DNA from: Pseudomonas marincola
GTDB lineage: Bacteria > Pseudomonadota > Gammaproteobacteria > Pseudomonadales > Pseudomonadaceae
NCBI RefSeq assembly: GCF_900116605.1
Contig: NZ_FPBC01000005.1
Span: 140,450-204,449 of the forward strand
Direction of reading: 5' to 3'
DNA length: 64,000 bases
Positions 25,425 to 34,036 of this stretch are shown one piece after another. Each line of letters starts with the position of its first letter. Position 1 is the stretch's first letter. Both the position numbers and the translations under genes were made by a program. The notes beneath the pieces are model-generated. The model saw only the letters and a program-made list of their open reading frames with translations. It did no database searches and was not told the origin of the DNA.

Positions 25425-26934
25425 GGAAAGTGCTCCCCTCAGCCACTTTACGGCGCAACAACAAGGATGGCCGGTAGCGTTCTTCGCCGTACGCGCGCTG
25501 CAGGTTGTCTAGCGTCTGCAGCACGGCTGGCAGGCCGATGACATCTGCCCAGGCCAGCGGCCCGACTGGATAGTTGACGCCTGCACACATGGCCAGATCG
25601 ATGTCCGCAGGCGTGCCAACATTGTGCAACGCTGCATCGGCGGCCTCGTTAGCCAGCATCGCGACGGTACGCAACACGGCCAAGCCCGGAATATCTTCCA
25701 GCAGGCTGGCTTTGATTTCACACTGCGCCAGCAGGCTAACCACTTGGTCCAGTGCTTCGCGGCGGGTGCCTTTAGCGCAACTCAGGCCGATGCGGCTGGC
25801 TTTGCTGTAGTCCTTGGCTAAATCGAGCAACACCAGATTGCGATGGCCGTCCTGTTGGCTGCGCTCAGCAGCCATACGCCCGTCCGAGAGAGCAACAACG
25901 GCGTCGCCAACGCGCAACAGGCCACTGCCGTCGCGTTCGATAACCTTGATGCCGGCGGCTTTGATGCGCTCAATCAGTCCCTGTGCAGCGCCCAGTGAGC
26001 CTTCGACTACACAGGTGTCTACGTGTGTGGAAGCGGTTAGTTCATCTGCCAGGGGTTTGGCTGCATCAGCGGCATAGCTATAGAAGCCCTGACCGCTTTT
26101 GCGTCCCAGGTGTCCGGCGTCGACCAGATCTTTCTGCATCAGCGAAGGCTGAAAGCGCATGTCGTTGTAATAGGCGTTAAATACCGAACAGGTCACTGCA
26201 TAGTTAACGTCGTGGCCGATCAAATCTGTCAGTTCGAACGCGCCCATACGAAATGCACCGGCTTCACGCATCAACGCATCCAGTGTTGCGCAGCTGGCGG
26301 CGCCTTCCTGCAGGGCGCGCAGGTTTTCAGCGTAGAACGGGCGGGCAACGCGGTTGACGATGAAGCCAGGCGTTGAACGCGTATGTACTGGTTTTTTGCC
26401 CCATGCAGCTGCTGTGCGATGGATGCACTGGGCGATTGCCGGGTCTGTTGCCAGCCCGCTCACCACTTCGACCAGCGCCATGACCGGCGCCGGATTGAAG
26501 AAGTGCATGCCAACAATCCGCTGCGGGTGTTGCATGCCTGCCGCCAGCGCTGTCACCGAGAGTGACGAGGTGTTGCTGGCCAGTATGCAATCAGCACTGC
26601 ATAGGGTTTCTAGCTGGCTGAACAGGGCGCGTTTGACTTCGAGGTTTTCGACAATTGCCTCAATCACCAGATGAGCGTCGGCCAGCGCCTCGATGGACGC
26701 GGCCGGTTGCAGGCGGGCAACCACGGCTGTGCGGGTTTGGGCGTCGAGTTTGCCCTTTTCTACGCGCTTGGCCAGTTGCCGGTCGATGCTGCTGATCGCC
26801 TCAGCGGCTGCACCTTCACGCATGTCGAAGAGCATGACGGCATGCCCCGCCTGCGCTGCAACCTGAGCAATGCCGGCGCCCATTGCACCGGCGCCGATAA
26901 CGGCTACGCGCGCCTGAGAGTTGAGTGCTTGCAT
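25417..26934 (-). CDS. paaH: 3-hydroxyadipyl-CoA dehydrogenase
   Basis: This encodes 505 residues. It oxidises 3-hydroxyadipyl-CoA to 3-oxoadipyl-CoA with NAD. The Rossmann motif VIGAGAMGAGIA is at the N-terminus and the catalytic His in GMHFFNPAPVM near residue 145. Two C-terminal 3HCDH domains follow, the second (SYKVNYPVG-like GVNYPVGPLAW) extending it beyond the usual 280 residues, as in other PaaH. It starts 2 nt after paaG. Confidence 0.95.
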   Translation of the reverse strand: MQALNSQARVAVIGAGAMGAGIAQVAAQAGHAVMLFDMREGAAAEAISSIDRQLAKRVEKGKLDAQTRTAVVARLQPAASIEALADAHLVIEAIVENLEVKRALFSQLETLCSADCILASNTSSLSVTALAAGMQHPQRIVGMHFFNPAPVMALVEVVSGLATDPAIAQCIHRTAAAWGKKPVHTRSTPGFIVNRVARPFYAENLRALQEGAASCATLDALMREAGAFRMGAFELTDLIGHDVNYAVTCSVFNAYYNDMRFQPSLMQKDLVDAGHLGRKSGQGFYSYAADAAKPLADELTASTHVDTCVVEGSLGAAQGLIERIKAAGIKVIERDGSGLLRVGDAVVALSDGRMAAERSQQDGHRNLVLLDLAKDYSKASRIGLSCAKGTRREALDQVVSLLAQCEIKASLLEDIPGLAVLRTVAMLANEAADAALHNVGTPADIDLAMCAGVNYPVGPLAWADVIGLPAVLQTLDNLQRAYGEERYRPSLLLRRKVAEGSTFHD

Positions 26935-26936
26935 GC

Positions 26937-27728
26937 TTATTTACCCTTGAACTGCGGTGTGCGTTTGTTCATGAAGGCGCTCACGCCTTCGCGGTAATCT
27001 TCACTGCGCCCAGCCAGTCGCTGGAGATCACGCTCAAGTTCGAGCTGCTCATCGAAGCTGTTGTGCATGCTCGCATTCAGCGCACGCTTGATCAGGGCCA
27101 GGCCGTATGTCGGTTGGGTGGCCAGATGGCGAGCCAGCTTGAGGGCCTCATCGCGAAGTTCACTGTCATCAATCACGCGGTATATAAGCCCCAGTTGCTC
27201 GGCCTGTTCGGCGCTGATGCGCTCGCCAAGCAGAGCCAAAGCCTTGGCCTTAGCCATGCCGACCAGTCGCGGCAAGCTCCAGGTACCACCAGAGTCAGGT
27301 ACCAGGCCAATTTTGCAGAACGCCTGGATGAAGCTGGCCGAGCGCGCGGCAATCGTCAGGTCGCACGCCAGTGGGATGTTCGCACCTGCACCCGCCGCCA
27401 CACCGTTAATAGCGCAGATGACCGGCATGGGCAGATCGCGCAGTGCGCGAATCATGGGGTTGTAGTACTTCTCGATCGATTCACCCAGGTCCGGCATGGC
27501 GCTGCCCGGCGCGACATTGCGGTCGCTGAGGTCTTGCCCTGCACAAAATCCCCGGCCTTCTGCGGTCAGCAGGAGTACGCGGGCTTCATCACTGGTGCGC
27601 ACCTGCTTCAACGCCTCGCGCACTTCAAGGTGCATTTTTTCATTGAAGCTGTTGAGCTGCTCCGGGCGGTTAAGGCTGAGCATGGCAACGCCATTCTCAA
27701 TGGAAAACAGAATATGTTCGAAACTCAT
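26937..27728 (-). CDS. paaG: 1,2-epoxyphenylacetyl-CoA isomerase
   Basis: This encodes 263 residues from MSFEHILFSI (ATG 27728). It is a crotonase-fold isomerase that converts the ring epoxide to oxepin-CoA. The oxyanion-hole segment reads FCAGQDLSDRN and the catalytic Asp lies in IGLVPDSGGTW, which separates PaaG from PaaF-type hydratases. Confidence 0.94.
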   Translation of the reverse strand: MSFEHILFSIENGVAMLSLNRPEQLNSFNEKMHLEVREALKQVRTSDEARVLLLTAEGRGFCAGQDLSDRNVAPGSAMPDLGESIEKYYNPMIRALRDLPMPVICAINGVAAGAGANIPLACDLTIAARSASFIQAFCKIGLVPDSGGTWSLPRLVGMAKAKALALLGERISAEQAEQLGLIYRVIDDSELRDEALKLARHLATQPTYGLALIKRALNASMHNSFDEQLELERDLQRLAGRSEDYREGVSAFMNKRTPQFKGK

Positions 27729-27768
27729 GGCATTAACGCTCTCTGGAAACCTTGGGGGAGGGCTGCAG

Positions 27769-28542
27769 CTATTGGCCGGTGAAATTTGCCCGGCGTTTTT
27801 CCTGGAAGGCGCGAATGCCTTCTTCGCGGTCCTGGGTGCCGGCCAGTACGGTGAACGCATGGCGCTCAAAGCGCAGGCCGCTGGCCAAGTCTGTGTCCTG
27901 CGCTTTAAGCAGGGCTTCCTTGGCCATGCGCACTGCCAACGGCGCCTTTTGGGCGATGACGCGGGCAAGCTCAAGTGCGCGTTCGACGGTTAGCTCAGGC
28001 TGGGTGACTTCACTGACCAGGCCTGCGCGTTGTGCGTGGCGTGCATCAATGGCAACGCCGGAAAGCACCATTTGCATGGCCAGCGATTTGCCAACAGCGC
28101 GCAGCAGGCGTTGGGTGCCGCCGGCGCCCGGCATGATGCCGAGATTGATTTCTGGCTGGCCGAAGCGTGCGTCTTCGCCGGCAATAACGATGTCGGCGTG
28201 CATCACCAGTTCGCAGCCGCCACCGAGGGCAAAGCCGTTCACTGCAGCGATCAGGGGTTTGCTGAACGAGCTGATGGATTGCCAGTGACCGACGCGTGGG
28301 TCGTTAAGGATGCCAACGATGTTGCGCTCGGCCATCTCGTTAATGTCGGCCCCGGCGGCGAATGCCTTACGGCTGCCGGTCAAGACCACTACGCGGGTGT
28401 TGGGATCTTGCTCGGCTTCTGCCAGTTCCGCTGCAAGCTCACCCAGCAGTTGGGTATTGAGCGCGTTAAGCGCCTGCGGACGTTGCAGGGTGATAAGCCT
28501 TACGCCGTGTTCGGCTGGCGCGACTTTCAACGTTTGAGGCAT
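27769..28542 (-). CDS. paaF: 2,3-dehydroadipyl-CoA hydratase
   Basis: This encodes 257 residues from MPQTLKVAPA (ATG 28542, GAGGG upstream). It hydrates 2,3-dehydroadipyl-CoA. Crotonase features are FAAGADINEMAE (oxyanion hole), GGGCELVMHADI with its Glu, and GQPEINLGIMPGAGG with the second Glu. It is the first gene of the paaF-K transcript; candidate PaaX sites lie about 100 nt upstream. Confidence 0.93.
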   Translation of the reverse strand: MPQTLKVAPAEHGVRLITLQRPQALNALNTQLLGELAAELAEAEQDPNTRVVVLTGSRKAFAAGADINEMAERNIVGILNDPRVGHWQSISSFSKPLIAAVNGFALGGGCELVMHADIVIAGEDARFGQPEINLGIMPGAGGTQRLLRAVGKSLAMQMVLSGVAIDARHAQRAGLVSEVTQPELTVERALELARVIAQKAPLAVRMAKEALLKAQDTDLASGLRFERHAFTVLAGTQDREEGIRAFQEKRRANFTGQ

Positions 28543-28644
28543 GTGGGTGCCCTCATGGTGCACGGCAGTAGCCGATTGATTATTGGTTTTATGGCTCTGG
28601 CGGCGAGGGTGCTGCCCGTGAGCTTTTTCGAGTATACGTATGAA

Positions 28645-28671
28645 GCGATACAAAACAATACGTTCAAGTAT
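28645..28671. promoter_or_regulatory. Candidate PaaX operator upstream of paaF
   Basis: GCGATACAAAACAATACG (28645-28662) carries the GATACAnAA core seen upstream of paaA and paaN; ATAC (28648-28651) and GTAT (28668-28671) are inverted. A further GTATAC lies at 28632-28637. Confidence 0.45.
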
Positions 28672-28796
28672 TATTTTTGTGTCTTATGGTTAAGGCGCAG
28701 TACTGGCAATAACTCGTATAGAGCAGCGGAGCAGGTGCTGTATATGCCTACTCATGAGGGTTCATAACCGCTCTTATGAACGATTGATGAGGGGCA

Positions 28797-28867
28797 AAGC
28801 GATACACAAAGATTGTCTTTTTGCTTTCAGTTTGATTTGATACAAGAATTGAAAAAAAGCATCAAAT
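28797..28867. promoter_or_regulatory. Candidate PaaX operators upstream of paaN
   Basis: AAGCGATACACAAAG (28797-28811) repeats the paaA/paaF core. A second element, ATTTGAT (28835-28841), contains TGATAC and has an exact inverted partner ATCAAAT (28861-28867). The two lie in the paaN leader, the second only 33 nt from the start codon. Confidence 0.5.
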
Positions 28868-28899
28868 AGCTTGTTGCTTTCATAACAAGGAATCTGCCC

Positions 28900-30609
28900 A
28901 TGCATCCCGCCACTGCAACCACAGCGCAGGCGCTCTTCGATGAGCACCGCAATACGCTCGATCGCGCCTTGCAGGCCATCACCCAACGTGATTACTGGTC
29001 TGCCTACAGCGAAAGCCTCAAGCAATATCCGCCAGAGGCGGTGAGTGAGGCCAAGGTCAACTTTGATGCACTGCTTAACTGCCATTTCACATTGGCGGGT
29101 ACAGCTGCGGTGGGGCGTGCGGGCGCGGAGCAATCGCCCTATGGTTTCGCTTTAGGGGTGAGTTACGACCAGTACGACGCCGACCAACTGATGACGCGTC
29201 AGCAGCAAGCATTGCCGGCTTGGCGTGATGCGGGTGCCGAGGCGCGGGTGGGCGTGTGTCTGGAAGCGCTGCAGCGTCTCAATGCCTTGAGCCCGACAAT
29301 GGCCCATGCGGTGATGCATACCAGCGGGCAGGCCTGCATGATGGCGTTCCAGGCAGGCGGGCCGCATGCACAGGATCGCGGCCTGGAGGCAGTTGCCTAC
29401 GCCTGGCGCGCCATGTCTGAGGTGCCCGGCAGTGCCTGCTGGACCAAGCCGCAGGGCAAACAGCCGGCGCTGCAACTCGATAAGCGCTGGCACATCGTGC
29501 CGCGCGGAATTTCACTGGTGATCGCCTGCTCGACTTTCCCGACCTGGAACACCTATCCGGGTTTGTTTGCCAGCCTGGCTACCGGTAACCCGGTGCTGGT
29601 GAAGGCGCATCCGGGCGCTATCTTGCCTGTCGCCATGAGCGTTAAAGTGCTTCAGGACGTGCTTGAGGTGGCGGGCTTTGATCCGGCGCTCGTCAGCCTG
29701 GTGGTTGACACCGTCGAAGCACCTGTCAGTCAGGTGCTGGCACTTGATGCACGGGTCAAACTGGTCGACTTCACAGGTTCCAGCCAGTTCGGCAACTGGC
29801 TGGAAGCCAATGCACGCCAGGCCCGGGTATTCACTGAGAAGGCCGGGATCAATAGCGTCATCATCGACAGCGTTGCTGACATTCGCGCCACGGCTAAGAA
29901 TCTTGCGTTCTCGCTGAGCCTGTATTCAGGCCAGATGTGCACCACCACTCAGGCGATCTATATCCCGCGCGACGGTATCCGCAGCGGTGAGCAGCACTTG
30001 AGTTTCGATGAAGTCGCAGCAACGCTGGCCGACGCTGTTCAAACGTTGCTGGCGGACAACGCACGTGCCTGCCAGTTTATCGGCGCCATCCAGTCGCAAG
30101 CGACTGCCGAGCGCATTGAGGCGTGCCGTGCGTTGGGCACAGTGGTGCTTGAGAGTGAGAGTCGCGAGCATCCGGATTTTGCCGGCGCGCGTATCCATAC
30201 GCCGCTGTTGCTCAAGGTGGATGCGGCTGACCGTGCAGCCTTCAGTGAGGAACGCTTCGGTCCAATCAGTTTCCTGATTGCAACCGACAATACCGCGCAC
30301 AGCCTGCAAGTGGCCGCTGAGGTGATTGCCGAAAAGGGCGCAATGACGCTGGGCTTTTATTCAACCGATGAGGCGATGCTTGAGCGGGCCGAGCAATTGG
30401 CAATCGACTGCGCGGTCGCCTTGTCGGTTAACTTCGACTCATCAGTTTACGTTAATCAGTCGGCTGCATTCAGTGATTTCCACGCCACCGGCGGCAACCC
30501 GGCAGCTAACGCCTGTATTACCGACAGTGCTTTTGTCGCCCAGCGTTTTGTTACGGTGCAAAGCCGCCGTCATGCTCAGATTGAAGGGGCAGGCGATGCC
30601 CAGCTATAG
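28900..30609 (+). CDS. paaN: Phenylacetic acid degradation protein PaaN (aldehyde dehydrogenase family)
   Basis: This 569-residue protein has an N-terminal extension of about 150 residues ([17 protein letters not shown]) before the dehydrogenase fold. The catalytic Glu is in [12 protein letters not shown] and Cys in [10 protein letters not shown]. It was historically named a ring-opening enzyme; because a full PaaZ is present here, its precise step is uncertain and it may handle a side-product aldehyde. Divergent from paaF, it heads a short paaN-paaY(-paaX) transcript; paaY overlaps its end by 14 nt. Confidence 0.92.
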   Translation: MHPATATTAQALFDEHRNTLDRALQAITQRDYWSAYSESLKQYPPEAVSEAKVNFDALLNCHFTLAGTAAVGRAGAEQSPYGFALGVSYDQYDADQLMTRQQQALPAWRDAGAEARVGVCLEALQRLNALSPTMAHAVMHTSGQACMMAFQAGGPHAQDRGLEAVAYAWRAMSEVPGSACWTKPQGKQPALQLDKRWHIVPRGISLVIACSTFPTWNTYPGLFASLATGNPVLVKAHPGAILPVAMSVKVLQDVLEVAGFDPALVSLVVDTVEAPVSQVLALDARVKLVDFTGSSQFGNWLEANARQARVFTEKAGINSVIIDSVADIRATAKNLAFSLSLYSGQMCTTTQAIYIPRDGIRSGEQHLSFDEVAATLADAVQTLLADNARACQFIGAIQSQATAERIEACRALGTVVLESESREHPDFAGARIHTPLLLKVDAADRAAFSEERFGPISFLIATDNTAHSLQVAAEVIAEKGAMTLGFYSTDEAMLERAEQLAIDCAVALSVNFDSSVYVNQSAAFSDFHATGGNPAANACITDSAFVAQRFVTVQSRRHAQIEGAGDAQL

Positions 30610-31192
30610 CCTTAACGGCTTGACGCCGGTGGTGCATCCCAGTGCCTATGTTCATCCAACCGCTGTGCTGATTGGCGATGTGGTGATTGGACCTGAATGT
30701 TATGTCGGCCCTCTGGCCAGTCTGCGTGGCGATTTCGGCCGAATTTTGCTGGAGCAGGGCGCAAATATTCAGGACACCTGCGTGATGCACGGTTTTCCCG
30801 ACAGCGACACGGTTATTGAGCGCAATGGTCATGTCGGCCACGGCGCTGTGCTGCATGGTTGCCGTATTGGTGAAAATGCTCTGGTGGGCATGAATGCGGT
30901 GGTCATGGATGGCGCGGTGATCGCTGCCAATTCATTTGTTTCGGCGACCGCCTTTGTCAAAGCAGGCTTCAGTTGCGAGCCGCAATCTCTGGTCATGGGC
31001 GCGCCTGCGCAAACTAAGCGACGCCTGAGCGATGAAGAGGTGGCCTGGAAACTGGCTGGCACCCGTGAGTATCAACAGCTCGCGCAACGTTGCCTTGAGC
31101 AAATGGTCGAGTGCGAACCGCTGACCGAGGTTGAGGCAAATCGTCCCCGCCTGCAGCCGGGCGCATACCGGCCCAAAGGAGAGAGCCTGTGA
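30596..31192 (+). CDS. paaY: PaaY thioesterase, gamma-carbonic anhydrase fold
   Basis: This encodes 198 residues from ATG 30596, inside the paaN end. Hexapeptide repeats form a left-handed beta helix ([20 protein letters not shown]). The zinc histidines are seen in [11 protein letters not shown] and MHGF. PaaY is known as a thioesterase that removes dead-end CoA adducts in phenylacetate catabolism. The C-terminus is an alpha-helical tail ([20 protein letters not shown]). Confidence 0.92.
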   Translation: MPSYSLNGLTPVVHPSAYVHPTAVLIGDVVIGPECYVGPLASLRGDFGRILLEQGANIQDTCVMHGFPDSDTVIERNGHVGHGAVLHGCRIGENALVGMNAVVMDGAVIAANSFVSATAFVKAGFSCEPQSLVMGAPAQTKRRLSDEEVAWKLAGTREYQQLAQRCLEQMVECEPLTEVEANRPRLQPGAYRPKGESL

Positions 31193-31271
31193 GCAGTTGC
31201 GCGCGGTTGACGATAGTCAGGTCGTTAGCCAAGCGGGTATATTCGGCATCATTTTTCAAGGTCGGCTCTGT

Positions 31272-32195
31272 ATGACGTCATTACCCCCGCTGCAACAACT
31301 GATCACGCGCTTTCAGGAGCAGACGCCGATACGTGCCAGTTCGTTGATCATCACCTTGTACGGTGATGCAATCGAGCCGCACGGCGGTACTGTCTGGCTT
31401 GGCAGCCTGATTCAGTTGCTTGAGCCAATGGGGATCAATGAGCGTCTGATCCGCACCTCGATATTCCGGTTGGCCAAAGATGGCTGGTTGTCCGCTGAAA
31501 AGGTCGGGCGACGCAGCTATTACAGCCTCACTGGCGCGGGTCGGCGGCGGTTCGAGAAAGCCTTTAAACGGGTCTACAGCGCCAGTTTGCCGGCTTGGGA
31601 TGGTTCCTGGTGTTTGCTGCTGCTGACCCAGGTTGACCCGGAAAAGCGCAAACTAGTGCGCGAAGAATTAGAGTGGCAGGGTTTTGGTGCAATCTCGCCT
31701 CTGTTACTGGCCTGTCCGAGCAGTGACCGCAGTGATGTTGTCGCCAGCTTGCAGGAACTTGGCGTGCTGGAAGACACCATCATGTTCGAGACCACAGCGC
31801 AGGACGTACTGGCCTCAAAGGCACTGCGCAAGCAGGTTCGCGAGAGTTGGGATATGGGTGAGCTGGCGGCGCACTACAGCGAGTTCATTCAAATGTTCCG
31901 GCCGTTGTGGCAAGTGTTGCGTGAGCTGGAAACACTTGAACCGTCGGACTGCTTTCTGGCCCGAACTTTGCTCATACACGAGTACCGCAAATTGCTCCTG
32001 CGTGACCCACAGCTTCCCCATGAGTTGCTTCCGGGTGACTGGGAAGGGCGTGCGGCGCGTCAGTTGTGTCGAAACATCTACCGGCTTATCTACACGAAGG
32101 CCGAAGAATGGCTGAACAGCAACCTTGAAACTGCCGATGGCCCGTTACCAGAGGTCGGAGAAGGCTTTTATCAACGGTTTGGCGGACTGAAATAA
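31272..32195 (+). CDS. paaX: Phenylacetate catabolism repressor PaaX
   Basis: This encodes 307 residues from MTSLPPLQQL (ATG 31272). A winged-helix N-terminus (RTSIFRLAKDGWLSAEKVGRRSYYSL) is followed by the PaaX central and C-terminal domains (LPAWDGSWCLLLL; FLARTLLIHEYRKLLLRDPQLP). PaaX represses paa promoters until phenylacetyl-CoA binds. It lies 79 nt after paaY, same strand, and may be co-transcribed with paaN and paaY. Confidence 0.95.
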   Translation: MTSLPPLQQLITRFQEQTPIRASSLIITLYGDAIEPHGGTVWLGSLIQLLEPMGINERLIRTSIFRLAKDGWLSAEKVGRRSYYSLTGAGRRRFEKAFKRVYSASLPAWDGSWCLLLLTQVDPEKRKLVREELEWQGFGAISPLLLACPSSDRSDVVASLQELGVLEDTIMFETTAQDVLASKALRKQVRESWDMGELAAHYSEFIQMFRPLWQVLRELETLEPSDCFLARTLLIHEYRKLLLRDPQLPHELLPGDWEGRAARQLCRNIYRLIYTKAEEWLNSNLETADGPLPEVGEGFYQRFGGLK

Positions 32196-32216
32196 CCCTG
32201 AAATGTGTTAATAATA

Positions 32217-32243
32217 ACGGTGCTTAATCCTTAAGCGCCGTTG
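32217..32243. repeat. 12-bp inverted repeat between paaX and the AraC gene
   Basis: AACGGTGCTTAA (32217-32228) pairs with TTAAGCGCCGTT (32232-32243), one G:U, loop TCC. It lacks a T-run, so it is a hairpin terminator candidate for paaX or an operator for the next gene. Confidence 0.5.
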
Positions 32244-32302
32244 AGTACCCTTAGAGCGACGCAGATCGTTCTAACAAGAATAAAAATGTGAGGCTAAGCG
32301 TG

Positions 32303-33220
32303 ATGGCGACTGCATACGCACAACGAGCTGATAACTTTGATCAATGGTTAACCCACATCAATCAGGTGTGCGGGAACTTTCGCGCCAAGACATTGGGCGG
32401 CGAGTTCTCGGGGGCTGTGCGTGAGCATAAGGCCGGGGCAATCAAACTCAGTTTTGTCGATGTCGCGCAGGCCAAGCTATTTCGCACGGGGCTCGAAGTT
32501 GAGCAAAGTGAAGGCTCCCACTTCTATGCAGCGTTTCAGCTGCACGGCCAGGCACACATGGAGCAAGAGGGCAGTCGCGTGGTCATGCGGCCCGGCGACA
32601 TCACCCTGATCGATGCTACGTTGCCCAGCGAATTCACTTACGAAAACAACTCGCGTCAGCTCTCGCTGATTTTGCCGCGGCGAATGGTCGAACAAAGCAT
32701 GCGCTACGGCCGCGTGCAGTGTGCGCAGAAAATATCCGGCAACTCACCCATCGCCACCTTGGCTAACCGTCTGGTGCTTGATGCTTCTCAGCAGGACGGC
32801 CTGAGCCTTTGCGAAAGCGAAGCCACACTGGATGCGATTGTCAGTCTGCTGCGTCCGGTGATCGGTGGCGATGAGGCGGATGTTGACGCGCATGAGCGGA
32901 TGTTCCGCAAGTGCATCGGCTTTATTGATGAGCACATATGCAGTGACGCGTTGTGCCCCGAATTACTGGCACGTGAAGTTGGGGTTTCAGTTCGCGGCTT
33001 GTACCGCCTGTTCTCCAAAAAGGGCCTGGTCGTTGCGCAGTACATCAAGAACCGACGGTTGGACTTCTGCGCCGAGTCATTGCGCCACAGTGCTGCCGAG
33101 CAAAAGCTTTCGGCTCTGGGTTATGCGTGGGGCTTCTCGGATTCCAGTTATTTCTCCACCGCATTCAAAAACCGCTTCGGCGTCTCTCCCGGCGAATACC
33201 GCAAGCGTTATCACCACTGA
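32303..33220 (+). CDS. feaR: FeaR-like AraC family transcriptional activator
   Basis: This encodes 305 residues from ATG 32303 (GAGG upstream). The N-terminal ligand domain is of the AraC-binding-like type (FYAAFQLHGQAHMEQEG; VVMRPGDITLIDATLPSEF), and the C-terminal 100 residues carry two helix-turn-helix units ending in FGVSPGEYRKRY. In E. coli FeaR activates aromatic amine oxidase and phenylacetaldehyde dehydrogenase genes. The neighbours here (amine dehydrogenase, aldehyde dehydrogenase) match that role. TGGCA repeats at 21-bp spacing upstream of four transcripts are its likely sites. Confidence 0.82.
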   Translation: MATAYAQRADNFDQWLTHINQVCGNFRAKTLGGEFSGAVREHKAGAIKLSFVDVAQAKLFRTGLEVEQSEGSHFYAAFQLHGQAHMEQEGSRVVMRPGDITLIDATLPSEFTYENNSRQLSLILPRRMVEQSMRYGRVQCAQKISGNSPIATLANRLVLDASQQDGLSLCESEATLDAIVSLLRPVIGGDEADVDAHERMFRKCIGFIDEHICSDALCPELLAREVGVSVRGLYRLFSKKGLVVAQYIKNRRLDFCAESLRHSAAEQKLSALGYAWGFSDSSYFSTAFKNRFGVSPGEYRKRYHH

Positions 33221-33228
33221 GTTGATTG

Positions 33229-33255
33229 CCCTGTAATCCGGCTCGGGTTACAGGG
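33229..33255 (+). terminator. Stem-loop after feaR-like gene
   Basis: CCCTGTAATCCG (33229-33240) pairs with CGGGTTACAGGG (33244-33255), one G:U, loop GCT. It lies 8 nt after the stop. No T-run, so termination strength is uncertain. Confidence 0.6.
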
Positions 33256-33344
33256 ATTACTACGCGCCTTTTCCTCTGCTAGTTCTCAATCCCTACGCGC
33301 CCGACGCATTTGCGCGGGCCTTCGTGCGTCTGCGTTTCAAGGAT

Positions 33345-33370
33345 TGGCACACCTGCCAACATGAATGGCA
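33345..33370 (+). promoter_or_regulatory. TGGCA direct repeat, 21-bp spacing, before cytochrome c gene
   Basis: TGGCA at 33345 and 33366 are exactly 21 bp apart in the same orientation. They overlap a separate dyad CCTGCCA/TGGCAGG (33352-33358, 33366-33372). The spacing, two helical turns, is typical of AraC-family half-sites. The second half-site starts 159 nt before the start codon, the same distance as at 59492. Confidence 0.7.
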
Positions 33371-33524
33371 GGCAGGACAAACCGCGTCTCGCTGACAGCA
33401 GTGAAAATCAGAGGGTCATTGCTCTCAATCCGCGTGCGCTATCGGGCCAACTGTGCGGTTGAGACCAGTTGTTGAATTTTATGCTGGCGCACGTTGCCAG
33501 TGTCAGCGTCGAGGTGTTGGGATT

Positions 33525-33923
33525 ATGCAAAAAACTGGAATCAGCCTGAGTTTGGCCGGGCTTGTTCTTCTGCTTGCAGCGCAAGGCGCACAAGCAGCGA
33601 TGAATTGTTCGGCAGAGCAAATACAGCAGGGCAACACCTTGTTCGACACCGACTGCACCGTTTGCCACTCCGTGCAAAAAGGCGTTGTCGGCATGATGGG
33701 CCCCAACCTGTTCGGTGTGGTCGGCCGCGCCGCTGGCTCTCTGGAGGGCTTTAGCTATTCCAAAGCCATGAAAGACCGGGCCAAACCTTGGGATAGCGAG
33801 AGCATCCAAGCGTTCATTGCGCAGCCGCAAGCCTACGTACCGGGCACCTATATGCCGTATATGGGTATGGACAGCGCCGAAGGCCGGGCGGCTGTTGCCT
33901 GCTATCTCAGCCAGCAAAAGTAA
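33525..33923 (+). CDS. Periplasmic class I cytochrome c
   Basis: This encodes 132 residues from MQKTGISLSL (ATG 33525). A signal peptide ends near AQAA. The heme site CTVCH is near residue 44 and the distal Met is probably in YMPYMGM. It fits small mitochondrial-type cytochromes c (c550-like). Its place between the FeaR-like gene and the aldehyde dehydrogenase, behind the 21-bp repeats, suggests it takes electrons from the aralkylamine dehydrogenase system. Confidence 0.88.
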   Translation: MQKTGISLSLAGLVLLLAAQGAQAAMNCSAEQIQQGNTLFDTDCTVCHSVQKGVVGMMGPNLFGVVGRAAGSLEGFSYSKAMKDRAKPWDSESIQAFIAQPQAYVPGTYMPYMGMDSAEGRAAVACYLSQQK

Positions 33924-34036
33924 CTGGCTGTGGCTCAGCGTTACCGGGTATTCAGATTCACTCCGCGTCGGGGGCTGGCACCGTGATTTCACTGCACGCC
34001 ACGCATCCAACCAGTCAAGAATAATGAGGTCATAAC

